Shown: positions 19,088 through 28,393 of the stretch, one piece after another
Position numbering within the stretch: the stretch's first letter is position 1
How the letters are laid out: each line of letters opens with the position of its first letter
Source of the DNA: Vibrio sp. SCSIO 43135
Lineage (GTDB): Bacteria > Pseudomonadota > Gammaproteobacteria > Enterobacterales > Vibrionaceae
Direction: 5' to 3'
DNA: 64,000 bases
NCBI RefSeq assembly: GCF_023716665.1
Contig: NZ_CP071859.1
Location: forward strand, 2,914,001 to 2,978,000
The notes under the pieces: generated by a model
Told to the model about the DNA's origin: nothing
Seen by the model: only the letters and a program-made list of their open reading frames with translations
Database searches by the model: none
Made by a program: the position numbers and the translations under genes

Positions 19088-19109
19088 CACTCTATGGGTT
19101 GATAGAGTG
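19088..19109. other. inverted repeat in the argR leader
   Basis: CACTCTAT, GGGTTG, ATAGAGTG: perfect eight-base arms about 55 bases before the start codon. It could be an mRNA hairpin or an operator; no evidence decides. Confidence 0.4.
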
Positions 19110-19162
19110 CCCAAAAGCGCTAAGGACTGGCGACACCCAAACGTCAATTTAAGGAGGTACCC

Positions 19163-19651
19163 GTGAACGACACACTAGAACACGGTTCCTTGTGTACTGC
19201 TGAAGATAAAACTCTCACCGCTGCATGTAAGCGCTTATTACAACAGCAAAGCTTTGCGACCCAAAACGACCTAAGACAAAAGCTGGTAGAGATTGGCTTT
19301 GAAGGTATTAGTCAATCCACTGTATCTCGTTTACTTTCACAACTTGGCGTCGTGAAAGTACAAAACGCATGCGGCAAAAAGGTTTATTGCATCACGGTGG
19401 AAAATGCCCCTGTTCGAGTCGAATCCTCGATTGCCTCGCAAATAGAGTTCATCACACATAATCAATCGACAGTGGTAGTCAAAACTCACCCCGGTAGCGC
19501 TCAGTTAGTTGCACGATTAGTTGATATCGACCCACATACTGAAATTTTAGGTACAGTTGGTGGCAACGATACCGTGCTCATTATTCCTAAAGACATCGCT
19601 AAGATAGATGCTTGTGAAGCCGTTGTGCGAGCAAGGCTGGGCGTCAGATAA
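19163..19651 (+). CDS. argR: arginine repressor family protein (ArgR paralogue, probable arc regulator)
   Basis: An arginine-responsive hexameric DNA-binding regulator. The GTG start follows a near-perfect AAGGAGGT; 162 residues compare with 156 in E. coli ArgR. The N-terminal winged helix shows ISQSTVSRLLSQLGVVKV (about 49-66). The C-terminal oligomerisation and arginine-binding domain shows VVKTHPGSAQLVARLVD and GTVGGNDT (130-137). In E. coli the last motif is GTIAGDDT; its first Asp is Asn here (N135). Vibrios usually have another argR beside mdh, so this copy is probably specialised for the neighbouring arc genes and autoregulated through the ARG boxes upstream. Confidence 0.85.
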   Translation: MNDTLEHGSLCTAEDKTLTAACKRLLQQQSFATQNDLRQKLVEIGFEGISQSTVSRLLSQLGVVKVQNACGKKVYCITVENAPVRVESSIASQIEFITHNQSTVVVKTHPGSAQLVARLVDIDPHTEILGTVGGNDTVLIIPKDIAKIDACEAVVRARLGVR

Positions 19652-19684
19652 GCGTACTTAGTATTCAAATCCAAGCACTTGATT

Positions 19685-19712
19685 ACTGGCCTGATTATTC
19701 AGGCCAGTTTTA
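19685..19712 (+). terminator. argR terminator
   Basis: ACTGGCCTGA, loop TTAT, TCAGGCCAGT, then TTT. A ten-base perfect stem with a short T-run. Confidence 0.85.
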
Positions 19713-19791
19713 TATTGGGTGAAACTTATCGCACCTTTCATGGGTCTGATTGAGTTAAGATACCCCCAATGATTCTTTCAAGACTGTTTGT

Positions 19792-21585
19792 ATGCGTTTA
19801 CTTGCCACATTACTGATTCTTTGTTTATCGATATTTTCTCAGCCTGCACTTGCGCTGTTTGGTAATAACGACACACCTAGCTTTGCTCCAAGCAACAATA
19901 CCTTTGTGCCGGTGGATCAAGCGTTTCCATTCAATTACTACCAGCAAGGCGACAAAGTCTATCTCGATTGGCAAGTGAAAAAAGACTACTACCTCTATCA
20001 GTCACGAGTTTCTATCACAGGTGAAAACCTGATGATTGGTGAGTACCAAATGCGTGATGGTCAGCCATATGAGGATGAATTTTTTGGCAAGGTCAATATT
20101 TACACCGAACCGCTTTTGATCGAAGTGCCATTGATTGAACACCAAGAAGGGGCAAACCTAATTGTTCAGTACCAAGGGTGCGCCAAAGCCGGATTCTGTT
20201 ATCCGCCTGAAACTCGACTCATCCCGATCAGTAGCTTTGAGTTTAACGACCAAAATCAGGTCGCTCAGCCTATCGTCGACGCTGCAACAGCAACCGAATC
20301 TAAACAGACTGTCACTCCAGCTCCAACCTCTCAGCAAGACAGCTTAGCGAGCAACTTAGCAGACAACTGGTGGACGCCACTGCTGTTTCTCGCTCTGGGT
20401 GTTGGCCTTGCGTTTACGCCTTGTGTGCTGCCGATGTACCCAATTTTGACCAGCATTGTGTTGGGTAGTGGCAAACTCAGCCACCGCCGCGCACTGGGGT
20501 TATCGTTCATTTATGTTCAAGGCATGGCGCTCACCTACACACTACTAGGTCTAGTCGTCGCTTCCGCTGGGATGCAATTCCAAGCTGCTATGCAGCACCC
20601 ATATGTATTGATTGGCCTGAGCATACTGTTTGTTGCGCTCGCTCTGTCTATGTTTGGTGTCTATAGCCTGCAGCTGCCAAGTGGTATGCAAACATGGCTA
20701 AATAACCTCAGTAATAAACAAAAAGGCGGTAGTAGCCTAGGTGTATTCGCTATGGGAGCGATTTCGGGTTTAGTCTGCTCCCCTTGCACCACCGCACCAT
20801 TATCCGGGGCACTGTTGTATGTGGCACAAAGTGGTGACCTACTCACTGGTGGTATCGCCTTGTACGCCTTAGCGATGGGAATGGGGATTCCATTGATGTT
20901 GGCCGCTGTATTTGGCAACAAACTACTGCCGAAAGCAGGCGGTTGGATGGACGTAGTGAAAACCCTATTTGGTTTTATCCTACTTGCGGCACCCATTTTC
21001 TTACTCGAGCGTATTCTTCCGGCGCTATGGGCAACGGCATTGTGGTCACTGCTTGGTTTCATCGCCTTTGGCTGGCTATACCACATCAAAAACAAACTGC
21101 CGTTTGGTGGCTGGAAGCAGAGCGTGGTGGGCATCATTGCTTTCCTCGGGCTATTTGCCTCCGCACAGCCTGCGCTGAATTACTGGTTCGCAAAAGATGC
21201 GGTGGTAGAGCAAACCAACCGTATCGAGTTTATCCGCATCAATAACGTCAGCGAACTCGAACAGCAATTGGAACAAGCAAAGCTGGCAGGAAAACCGGTC
21301 ATGCTCGACTTCTATGCCGATTGGTGTGTCGCGTGTAAAGAGTTTGAGAAGTACACCTTCCACCAAGCCGATGTGGAAGCCAAATTGGAACAATTTGTTC
21401 TGCTGCAAGCGGATGTCACCCGTAACCAACCTCAAGATATTGAATTACTCAAGCGTATGAATGTTCTTGGCTTACCTACCATCGAGTTTTGGAATGCCAA
21501 CGGCGAGCATGTTTCAAACGCACGTGTGACTGGCTTTATGCAAGCACAGCCATTTTTGCAGCACATCAACGACCACCAGCTCTAA
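19792..21585 (+). CDS. dsbD: thiol:disulfide interchange protein DsbD
   Basis: Carries reducing power from cytoplasmic thioredoxin across the inner membrane to periplasmic DsbC/DsbE. The 597 residues begin with a signal peptide ([21 protein letters not shown]). The alpha domain shows [10 protein letters not shown] near 130-136. Eight membrane helices carry PCVLPMYP near 207 and [14 protein letters not shown] near 330. The C-terminal thioredoxin-like gamma domain has the active site ADWCVACK. All three redox pairs are intact. In E. coli dsbD follows dcuA-cutA; here cutA is not found and the arc/pyr/argR block intervenes. Confidence 0.96.
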   Translation: MRLLATLLILCLSIFSQPALALFGNNDTPSFAPSNNTFVPVDQAFPFNYYQQGDKVYLDWQVKKDYYLYQSRVSITGENLMIGEYQMRDGQPYEDEFFGKVNIYTEPLLIEVPLIEHQEGANLIVQYQGCAKAGFCYPPETRLIPISSFEFNDQNQVAQPIVDAATATESKQTVTPAPTSQQDSLASNLADNWWTPLLFLALGVGLAFTPCVLPMYPILTSIVLGSGKLSHRRALGLSFIYVQGMALTYTLLGLVVASAGMQFQAAMQHPYVLIGLSILFVALALSMFGVYSLQLPSGMQTWLNNLSNKQKGGSSLGVFAMGAISGLVCSPCTTAPLSGALLYVAQSGDLLTGGIALYALAMGMGIPLMLAAVFGNKLLPKAGGWMDVVKTLFGFILLAAPIFLLERILPALWATALWSLLGFIAFGWLYHIKNKLPFGGWKQSVVGIIAFLGLFASAQPALNYWFAKDAVVEQTNRIEFIRINNVSELEQQLEQAKLAGKPVMLDFYADWCVACKEFEKYTFHQADVEAKLEQFVLLQADVTRNQPQDIELLKRMNVLGLPTIEFWNANGEHVSNARVTGFMQAQPFLQHINDHQL

Positions 21586-21597
21586 CTTCTATCCACC

Positions 21598-21637
21598 CTA
21601 TCACCTGTTCGAGTTTAGCCATTCAAACAGGTGATAG
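21598..21637. repeat. 12-base inverted repeat between dsbD and crbR
   Basis: CTATCACCTGTT at 21598-21609 and AACAGGTGATAG at 21626-21637, with 16 bases between. No T-run follows. It could end dsbD transcription or act as an operator for the regulator gene downstream. Confidence 0.5.
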
Positions 21638-21757
21638 ATATGGATCAGCTGCCATATAAAAGTCGATACAGTTCAGACTTTTAGTGCATAAATATTGTCC
21701 GCAAACGCAAAGGGGACAATAATTTATTTAACTTTATTATCAAAAGTATTTTACGTC

Positions 21758-22387
21758 ATGGATTCGACCTACTCCATCATCATTGCTGATGATCATCCCC
21801 TTTTTCGTAACGCGCTTTTCCAGTCAGTTCATATGGCGGTAAGCGGCGCTAATTTACTTGAGGCCGACTCCCTCGACGCTTTGCTGGCACTACTGGAAAA
21901 AGAAGAAGAGCCAGACTTATTGCTGCTCGACCTGAAAATGCCAGGCGCCAATGGTATGTCAGGGCTTATACACTTACGTGCCGAGTATCCAGATTTACCT
22001 ATTGTTGTTGTTTCAGCGAGTGAAGAAGCCGCAGTCGTCACTCAGGTGAAAAGTCATGGTGCATTTGGTTTTATCCCTAAGTCGAGCGATATGCGCGAAC
22101 TCGTTAGCGCACTAAACCAAGTACTCAATGGCGAACCCTTCTTCCCAGAAGGGCTGATTACCAACAACGCAGCATGTAATGATTTAGCAGAAAAGATAGC
22201 TGCTCTAACGCCGCAGCAATACAAGGTATTAGGGATGTTGTCTGATGGCTTGTTGAATAAACAAATCGCCTATGAACTCAATGTTTCAGAGGCGACAATT
22301 AAAGCGCATATGACGGCAATATTCCGCAAATTAGGCGTAAAAAACCGTACTCAAGCGGTGATCTTGTTGTCTGAAGTAAACGAATAA
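21758..22387 (+). CDS. crbR: NarL/FixJ-type response regulator, CrbR-like acetate-switch regulator
   Basis: Two-domain transcription factor. The receiver domain shows ADDHPLFRNAL, LLLDLKMPGANGMSG with the phospho-acceptor Asp, and PKSSD. The C-terminal LuxR helix-turn-helix shows LTPQQYKVLGMLSDGLLNKQIAYELNVSE and TVK-like TIKAHM. ATG at 21758 (MDSTYSIIIADDH) gives 209 residues and places the receiver at the N terminus; the TTG at 21695 would add a non-family extension. No kinase is adjacent. In V. cholerae the regulator at this position, near dsbD and cvrA, is CrbR, partner of CrbS and activator of acs. CrbS (39588) and acs (47478) are both in this window. Confidence 0.8.
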   Translation: MDSTYSIIIADDHPLFRNALFQSVHMAVSGANLLEADSLDALLALLEKEEEPDLLLLDLKMPGANGMSGLIHLRAEYPDLPIVVVSASEEAAVVTQVKSHGAFGFIPKSSDMRELVSALNQVLNGEPFFPEGLITNNAACNDLAEKIAALTPQQYKVLGMLSDGLLNKQIAYELNVSEATIKAHMTAIFRKLGVKNRTQAVILLSEVNE

Positions 22388-22417
22388 CAGCACGCTAAAT
22401 TACAGTAAGCTTTGTAG

Positions 22418-22445
22418 GGCGAGTAACTGAGTTACTCGCCTTTTT
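22418..22445 (+). terminator. crbR terminator overlapping the cvrA 3' end
   Basis: GGCGAGTAAC, loop TGA, GTTACTCGCC and five T. The right arm includes the last codons and stop of the convergent cvrA. Confidence 0.88.
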
Positions 22446-24168
22446 CGTTTGACTCAGGTAAGCAGAGCCCAAGTTGAGTCACTTGATAGTCGTCTACTTG
22501 AGACACTACGAACTGTAGCCCTTGCCATTCAAAGTGGTCACCCAATACTGCCTGCTCAGCCAAATGTTCTGCTGCCAACTCTTTAAGCGTTTTTACCTGA
22601 TAGCCCTCTGGCAACACCACACCATAAATGCAGGCTATGTCTTTGAGTAGCACATCAACATTAAAGAAGAAGTCACCAAAGAAACGGCTCTGCTCTTCAG
22701 CCAAAGGTGCGGTACTAAATAGCTCACTCAACTGTGGGAGGTTTGCCTCTCGGCCAAGTACACATAACGTGTCACCAGCCTCCAGCACTGTACTGCCCGA
22801 TGGATGCAGTAAGGTTTGCTTTCTAAATAGGGCGGCAATACGAGTTCCAGTCGGCATTGCTAGTTTGCGTAGAGGCTCACCAATACACCACTTTTCGGCT
22901 TCTAGGCGGTAGACGTACAGCTCCCAGTCGCTGGTAGGAAAGATCTCAACGCCAGCACGAGAGACAGGCTCTGGCTGAGGAGGCAATTCGACTTTGGCGA
23001 TCTTCGCTGCACGAGTGAGGCTTGCGCCTTGCACCACCAGCGACACCATCACCACGAAGAACGCAATATTGAAATAGGTTTGTGCATTGGGTAAACCGGC
23101 CATCAAAGGGAACACAGCAAGGATGATAGGCACTGCGCCACGTAACCCTACCCAACTTAAGAACCAGCGCTCACGGCTTTGGTACTTGCGAAACGGCAAC
23201 AGGCTGAGCCACACCGCCAACGGCCTAGCAAACAAGATCATACCAAAGGCTAATGCCAATGCTGGCAATGCAATCTCAGTCAGATCTTTCGGGTTCACCA
23301 ATAAGCCAAGTACAACGAACATGATGATTTGGCTAAACCAAGTCAGGCCATCCATGACATTCAAAATCGAATGGCGAGAACGAGTCGGCAAATTACCCAG
23401 CAGTAAGCCAAACAGGTAGATACTTAAAATACCACTACCACCAAAGGTATTAGACAGCGCGAACAATCCGACACCAAAACCGGTTACCAATATCGGGTAT
23501 AGGCCTTCTGGTAGGCTGATTCGGTTAATCACCTGCAGCGCTAACCAACCGCCACCAAGTCCGAGGGCAATACCTATCCCAAACTGAAGAGCAAAACTTA
23601 GGGCGACAAAGTCCATGCCTAAGCTCACGTCTGGGTTAGCTAATATTGCAATCAAGGTAACGGTGAGAAACACCGCCATCGGGTCATTGGTGCCCGATTC
23701 GATTTCCAGTGTCGCACCAACGCGCTCGTTGATACTGCGGCCTTTAAGAAGCGAGAATACCGCAGCCGCATCAGTAGAGCCGACAATTGCACCTAATAGC
23801 AGGCCTTGCAGCAAACTCAGATCAAACAGCCACGTCGCCAACAATCCGGTAAACAGAGTGGTACAAAACACTCCTACCGTCGCTAAGGAAAAGGATGGCC
23901 AAAACGCCACTTTGAAACTTGCGACTCGAGTACGCAAACCGCCATCAAGCAGAATGATCGCCAGAGCAAGGTTACTTACGAGGTAAGTGGTGGAATAGCT
24001 GTCGAACTCAATACCACCAGGGCCATCTTGCCCTGCCATCATGCCGACAAACAAAAACATCAATAAGATAGGAACGCCAAGGCGCGAAGACAGTTGACTG
24101 AATAGAACACTAATAACAAGCAATAATGCCCCAGTAAGAAATAACCCGTTAATCATCTCTACAGTCAA
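22432..24168 (-). CDS. cvrA: K+(Na+)/H+ antiporter of the NhaP2/CvrA type
   Basis: CPA1-family inner-membrane antiporter exporting K+ (and Na+) for protons, protecting against alkali-cation overload. A TTG start at 24168 is preferred because GGAGGT lies six bases before it and it gives 578 residues, the length of E. coli CvrA; the frame from 24201 has that ribosome site inside it. The antiporter domain occupies about 1-390 with some 12 helices and the ion-site stretch [11 protein letters not shown] cytoplasmic TrkA_C domain and CorC-like tail follow. Confidence 0.92.
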   Translation of the reverse strand: MTVEMINGLFLTGALLLVISVLFSQLSSRLGVPILLMFLFVGMMAGQDGPGGIEFDSYSTTYLVSNLALAIILLDGGLRTRVASFKVAFWPSFSLATVGVFCTTLFTGLLATWLFDLSLLQGLLLGAIVGSTDAAAVFSLLKGRSINERVGATLEIESGTNDPMAVFLTVTLIAILANPDVSLGMDFVALSFALQFGIGIALGLGGGWLALQVINRISLPEGLYPILVTGFGVGLFALSNTFGGSGILSIYLFGLLLGNLPTRSRHSILNVMDGLTWFSQIIMFVVLGLLVNPKDLTEIALPALALAFGMILFARPLAVWLSLLPFRKYQSRERWFLSWVGLRGAVPIILAVFPLMAGLPNAQTYFNIAFFVVMVSLVVQGASLTRAAKIAKVELPPQPEPVSRAGVEIFPTSDWELYVYRLEAEKWCIGEPLRKLAMPTGTRIAALFRKQTLLHPSGSTVLEAGDTLCVLGREANLPQLSELFSTAPLAEEQSRFFGDFFFNVDVLLKDIACIYGVVLPEGYQVKTLKELAAEHLAEQAVLGDHFEWQGLQFVVSQVDDYQVTQLGLCLPESNEKGE

Positions 24169-24523
24169 ATCGACACCTCCAGCACCTAAATAAAAAACCA
24201 ATAAAATTCAATAACCTACCTTAATGGTCATTATACATAATTTCCGCTAATGGCAGTAACAGCAAATTGTCAGCATATGCAAACAAACGGTGAATTAAAA
24301 CTCGCAAAAATGAATATTCATCTAACACAGCGTATTAGACCTTTGGCTAATTTAACACACAGTTAACATCACAGTTTTCTATCAATAAGAGATAAACCTC
24401 TAATTTTTATTATCTTTTTGTTTTTGCTCACACGACTAAAGTTGAAAAGAATCCTTGCCACACCCTTGCTATTGTAGATTGTGAAACATTTTGTTAACAA
24501 CACAACATCGTAAGGAGACGGCA
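24169..24523. other. divergent region between cvrA and the acetate-type symporter
   Basis: About 355 AT-rich bases holding both promoters. CCTTGC occurs twice one helical turn apart (24453 and 24464), about 65 bases before the small-subunit gene, a possible activator site. No convincing CRP or sigma-54 element was found. Confidence 0.4.
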
Positions 24524-24787
24524 ATGGCATTTGATAGTCAAGAACGCGCCAAGGCCTACTGGGACAAGAACGTCAAACTGATGATCAGTCTAATGGTGAT
24601 TTGGTTTGTAGTGTCGTTCGGTTGCGGCATTCTATTCGTAGAAGAGCTCAACCAATTTCAACTAGGCGGTTACAAACTGGGTTTCTGGTTTGCTCAACAA
24701 GGCTCAATCTATGCCTTCCTAGGTATTATTTTCTACTACGCGTGGAAAATGCGCCAAATTGACCGTGAATTCGGCGTAGATGAGTAA
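24524..24787 (+). CDS. sodium:solute symporter small subunit (DUF4212)
   Basis: Small membrane protein encoded directly before VC_2705-type solute symporters. The start at 24524 (MAFDSQERAKAYWDKN) follows AAGGAG and gives 87 residues. Two membrane helices are visible: MISLMVIWFVVSFGCGILF and a second around SIYAFLGIIFYYAW. It is 12 bases from the large-subunit gene. Likely an accessory subunit, by analogy with YjcH before ActP. Confidence 0.92.
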   Translation: MAFDSQERAKAYWDKNVKLMISLMVIWFVVSFGCGILFVEELNQFQLGGYKLGFWFAQQGSIYAFLGIIFYYAWKMRQIDREFGVDE

Positions 24788-24799
24788 GGAGTCACTCAG

Positions 24800-26527
24800 A
24801 TGGATTTGAAAACAATCACCTACCTCGTAGTAGGTGCCACATTTATCCTTTATATCGGTATCGCCATTTGGGCGCGTGCTGGTTCAACCAAAGAGTTCTA
24901 CGTTGCCGGTGGTGGTGTTAACCCTATCGCTAACGGTATGGCAACCGCAGCCGACTGGATGTCAGCCGCATCATTCATTTCGATGGCAGGCTTAATTGCC
25001 TTTATGGGTTACGGCGGTAGCGTATTCCTTATGGGCTGGACAGGTGGCTATGTACTACTTGCTCTGCTTCTAGCGCCTTACCTACGTAAGTTTGGTAAGT
25101 TCACAGTACCAGAGTTCGTGGGTGAGCGTTTTTACTCTAACACCGCACGTATCGTTGCCGTTGTGTGTCTTATCATTGCATCGGTCACCTACGTTATCGG
25201 TCAGATGAAAGGTGTTGGTGTTGCGTTTGGTCGCTTCTTAGAAGTGGATTACTCTACTGGTCTTCTAATCGGTATGTGTATCGTATTCATGTACGCCGTA
25301 ATGGGTGGCATGAAAGGCATCACGTACACGCAGATTGCTCAATATTGCGTACTCATTTTAGCTTACACTATCCCTGCAATCTTTATCTCTCTGCAGCTAA
25401 CAGGTCACCCGCTACCACAAATTGGTTTAGGTAGTACCATGGCCGGCACCGATGTCTATCTACTCGACCGGCTCGACCAGGTCGTCACCGAACTCGGCTT
25501 TAGTGAATACACCACTCAGGTTCGGGGTGACACACTCAACATGTTCGTTTACACCATGTCTCTAATGATTGGTACGGCGGGTCTACCTCACGTAATCATC
25601 CGCTTCTTCACTGTACCGAAAGTACGTGATGCTCGTACCTCTGCAGGTTGGGCGCTAGTGTTCATTGCAATTCTATACACAACTGCTCCTGCAGTATCTG
25701 CAATGGCTCGTCTAAACCTAATGGATACAGTTAACCCAGCACCAGGTCAGCACTTAGCTTACGACGAACGTCCTGACTGGTTTAAGAACTGGGAAAAAAC
25801 AGGCCTACTTGGCTTTGACGACAAAAATGGTGATGGTCAAATCCAATACACTTCTAGCCCTGAAACGAACGAGCTAAAAGTTGACCGTGACATCATGGTA
25901 CTGGCGAACCCTGAGATTGCGAAACTACCTAACTGGGTAATCGCACTTGTAGCAGCAGGTGGTCTTGCAGCAGCACTCTCTACCGCAGCAGGCTTACTAC
26001 TGGCAATCTCGTCGGCCATATCCCACGACTTAATCAAAGGGGTAATCAATCCGAACATCTCCGAGAAGAAAGAGCTGCTCGCCAGCCGGATATCCATGGC
26101 GGTCGCTATTGCAGTCGCGGGCTATCTCGGCCTCAATCCGCCTGGTTTCGCCGCAGGTACGGTAGCACTGGCATTTGGCTTGGCCGCATCCTCCATCTTC
26201 CCTGCGTTGATGATGGGTATCTTCAGCAAAGGTATCAATAAAGAAGGTGCGATTGCCGGTATGATCGCAGGTATCAGTATCACTCTGTTCTACGTATTCC
26301 AACACAAAGGCATCCTATTCGTTGCTGATTGGAAATACCTAGAAAGCTGGGGTAGCAACTGGTTCCTAGGCATTGAGCCAAACGCATTCGGTGCAATTGG
26401 TGCAGTATTTAACTTTATCGTGGCATTCGCAGTATCGAAAGTAACTGCAGAAACGCCGCAAGAAGTAAAAGATTTGGTTGAACACGTACGTGTACCAGCA
26501 GGTGCTGGCGATGCGGTAGACCACTAA
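24800..26527 (+). CDS. actP: sodium:solute symporter, VC_2705 subfamily, probable acetate uptake
   Basis: Large SSS-family carrier of 575 residues with about 13 membrane helices, including MATAADWMSAASFISMAGLI near 47-66 and the sodium-binding-type GGLAAALSTAAGLLLAISSA near 390. Its family is related to the acetate permease ActP. A large extracytoplasmic insertion near residues 305-375 contains an EF-hand-like loop, DDKNGDGQI (about 340-348). It is paired with the DUF4212 subunit, close to crbR, and in the same window as acs. CrbR control is inferred. The substrate could also be another short-chain monocarboxylate. Confidence 0.85.
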   Translation: MDLKTITYLVVGATFILYIGIAIWARAGSTKEFYVAGGGVNPIANGMATAADWMSAASFISMAGLIAFMGYGGSVFLMGWTGGYVLLALLLAPYLRKFGKFTVPEFVGERFYSNTARIVAVVCLIIASVTYVIGQMKGVGVAFGRFLEVDYSTGLLIGMCIVFMYAVMGGMKGITYTQIAQYCVLILAYTIPAIFISLQLTGHPLPQIGLGSTMAGTDVYLLDRLDQVVTELGFSEYTTQVRGDTLNMFVYTMSLMIGTAGLPHVIIRFFTVPKVRDARTSAGWALVFIAILYTTAPAVSAMARLNLMDTVNPAPGQHLAYDERPDWFKNWEKTGLLGFDDKNGDGQIQYTSSPETNELKVDRDIMVLANPEIAKLPNWVIALVAAGGLAAALSTAAGLLLAISSAISHDLIKGVINPNISEKKELLASRISMAVAIAVAGYLGLNPPGFAAGTVALAFGLAASSIFPALMMGIFSKGINKEGAIAGMIAGISITLFYVFQHKGILFVADWKYLESWGSNWFLGIEPNAFGAIGAVFNFIVAFAVSKVTAETPQEVKDLVEHVRVPAGAGDAVDH

Positions 26528-26544
26528 AATCTAACCCAAACCAC

Positions 26545-26568
26545 AAAAGCCCCTTCGGGGGCTTTTTT
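26545..26568 (+). terminator. symporter operon terminator
   Basis: AAAAGCCCC, loop TTCG, GGGGCTTTTTT. Confidence 0.95.
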
Positions 26569-26688
26569 ATTCAGCGCGATGCTGTATTTTATTCAAAATA
26601 ACAGTCAGTTACACAAAAAAACTCAATTATAACACGCTCTATTATTTAGCAAACACCCAAGAACACCCCATATCGCAAGGAAGCTAAT

Positions 26689-27174
26689 ATGTTCAAAAAC
26701 AAGCATTTCATCGTTGCTTTACTGGTCGCGCCAATTCTCTCTATTTTGGCTTATGTTGGTACCGACCTAGCACTGAGTGAAAAGCCCCATGCCGCCAAGA
26801 AAGGCGAAGCTTATAAGCTATTGAGCAAATCTAACTGCCGTTACACCAGCGGCTTGTGTGATATGGAAAATGGCGAATTCAAAGTGCAATTTCGCTCAGA
26901 AGGTTTGACTGATGAGCAGTTGGTTTTAAGCCTGAAAGCCAAGCTTCCTCTGCAAGGAATTAAAGTTTCCTTAGTTGATAGCCTAGACGCTCAATCCACA
27001 CCTATCGATATGCAGCGCACCTCTGACGACGATTTAAACTGGACCGTCACGCTACCCGCTCCAGTCTCTGATGAAAGCTGGCTAAGAGTCGCTATTCAAG
27101 CCGATGACACCTACTACTACGGCGATACTCAAACCCCATTTGTGGTGTATGAGACCTTGCTTGACCAAGAATAA
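26689..27174 (+). CDS. conserved hypothetical membrane-anchored protein
   Basis: A 161-residue protein of no recognised family function. One hydrophobic segment near the N terminus (about 8-30: FIVALLVAPILSILAYVGTDLAL) suggests an uncleaved anchor with the rest in the periplasm. Two cysteines lie seven residues apart (CRYTSGLC) and the tail is acidic. Predicted strands (FKVQFRSEG, WTVTLPAPV, WLRVAIQAD, YYYGDTQTPFVVYE) suggest a small beta-sandwich. AAGGAAG precedes the ATG. It lies after the symporter genes, as in V. cholerae, but is separated from them by a terminator. Confidence 0.75.
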   Translation: MFKNKHFIVALLVAPILSILAYVGTDLALSEKPHAAKKGEAYKLLSKSNCRYTSGLCDMENGEFKVQFRSEGLTDEQLVLSLKAKLPLQGIKVSLVDSLDAQSTPIDMQRTSDDDLNWTVTLPAPVSDESWLRVAIQADDTYYYGDTQTPFVVYETLLDQE

Positions 27175-27224
27175 GCGTCGCCTAGCATCTAGCGCCACTA
27201 CTGGTGCACCCAAGCTAAAGACAA

Positions 27225-27253
27225 AAAAATGGGAGCTCTAAGCTCCCATTTTG
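27225..27253. terminator. bidirectional terminator ending the 27-37 kb operon
   Basis: AAATGGGAGCT, loop CTA, AGCTCCCATTTT, with an A-run before it. It lies about 20 bases beyond the ribBX stop codon on the minus strand and 50 beyond the hypothetical gene on the plus strand. Confidence 0.9.
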
Positions 27254-27271
27254 CATTATTTAGCCCCTGAT

Positions 27272-28381
27272 TTAGGGCTCAACGTAGCTCACCACTTCTA
27301 GGCCAAATCCAGATAAAGCGTGATACTTTTTATCGGCTGAAGAGAGCAAGTTCATCTTACTGACCCCAAGATCAGCCAAAATCTGCGAACCGACACCGAC
27401 TTGGCGTGATGTTTGATCTTTCTTATTCGGCTTAACGCTCACGCCAGTGTCGAGTGCTTGATAGTGCTTTACACGTGCGATCGCCGATTCTGATGACTCT
27501 TGCTGGCCTAAGATCACCAATACACCGCCATCAGCACCAATCTTTTGCATGGATTTGTTCAGTGGCCAACTTTGCTTACTGTCACGAGTCGAAAACAGCA
27601 CATCATTGAAGGTATCTTGCAAATGCACCCGTACATTGGTTGGTTCGCCATTTACGTCACCTTTACTCAATGCATAATGCACTTGGTTATCGACCGTGTC
27701 GCGATACGTGGTCATAGAGAACTCACCAAACTCCGTAGGCAGTTTGCACTCGGCAATACGTTCAATGGTGGTTTCTGTTGCATTGCGGTATTCAATCAGA
27801 TCCGCAATCGTGCCAAGTTTAATGCCATGCTTTTCGGCAAATACCTCCAGTTGAGGGCGTCTTGCCATCGTGCCATCTTCGTTAAGGATCTCTACGATCA
27901 CCGATGCCGGTTCAACACCCGCGAGCTTTGCTAAATCACAGCCCGCTTCTGTGTGGCCTGCACGAACGAGTACTCCACCCTCTTTCGCCGCTAATGGGAA
28001 GATATGACCAGGGGTCACCAAATCAGTAGGCTTGGCACCTTGCGCGACAGCAGCTTGGACAGTAATAGCTCGGTCTTCTGCTGAAATGCCCGTTGTCACT
28101 CCTTGAGCCGCCTCGATAGAAACGGTAAAGGCTGTAGCCCACGGCTCCGTTGGGTTAGAAACCATCGGGAATAGGTTGAGCGATTCACAACGTTGCTTAG
28201 TCAAAGTTAAACAGATCAAACCTCGACCATGAGTGGCCATAAAGTTGATGTCTTGCGCGGTCACATGCTGCGCCGCCATCATGATATCGCCTTCGTTTTC
28301 ACGATCCTCATCATCCATGAGGATGACCATTTTACCTTGTCGATAATCTTCAATAATTTCTTCAATTGTACTAATTGGCAT
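27272..28381 (-). CDS. ribB: RibBX: 3,4-dihydroxy-2-butanone-4-phosphate synthase with degenerate RibA-like domain
   Basis: The N-terminal domain (about 1-205) is RibB, which converts ribulose 5-phosphate to 3,4-dihydroxy-2-butanone 4-phosphate plus formate. Its acidic metal site [11 protein letters not shown] (22-32) and the later [10 protein letters not shown] and [10 protein letters not shown] motifs are intact. The C-terminal domain (about 206-369) follows the GTP cyclohydrolase II fold. It lacks the zinc cysteine cluster: where RibA has CDCGFQL, this protein reads [12 protein letters not shown] cyclohydrolase activity is therefore unlikely. It is 12 bases from the gene upstream and so lies in the sugar-catabolic operon, with no FMN riboswitch. 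Confidence 0.9.
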   Translation of the reverse strand: MPISTIEEIIEDYRQGKMVILMDDEDRENEGDIMMAAQHVTAQDINFMATHGRGLICLTLTKQRCESLNLFPMVSNPTEPWATAFTVSIEAAQGVTTGISAEDRAITVQAAVAQGAKPTDLVTPGHIFPLAAKEGGVLVRAGHTEAGCDLAKLAGVEPASVIVEILNEDGTMARRPQLEVFAEKHGIKLGTIADLIEYRNATETTIERIAECKLPTEFGEFSMTTYRDTVDNQVHYALSKGDVNGEPTNVRVHLQDTFNDVLFSTRDSKQSWPLNKSMQKIGADGGVLVILGQQESSESAIARVKHYQALDTGVSVKPNKKDQTSRQVGVGSQILADLGVSKMNLLSSADKKYHALSGFGLEVVSYVEP

Positions 28382-28393
28382 ACGACCGCTCGC

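Noticed and set aside
20661..21137. Antisense frames within dsbD, cvrA, arcD-like and crbS
   Set aside because: Long frames on the opposite strand of membrane-protein genes follow from codon use; none shows motifs, starts or ribosome sites.
24451..24475. Sigma-54 promoter before the symporter genes
   Set aside because: The -12 element TTGC is present but the invariant GG at -24 reads TG; the sequence is better described as a CCTTGC direct repeat.
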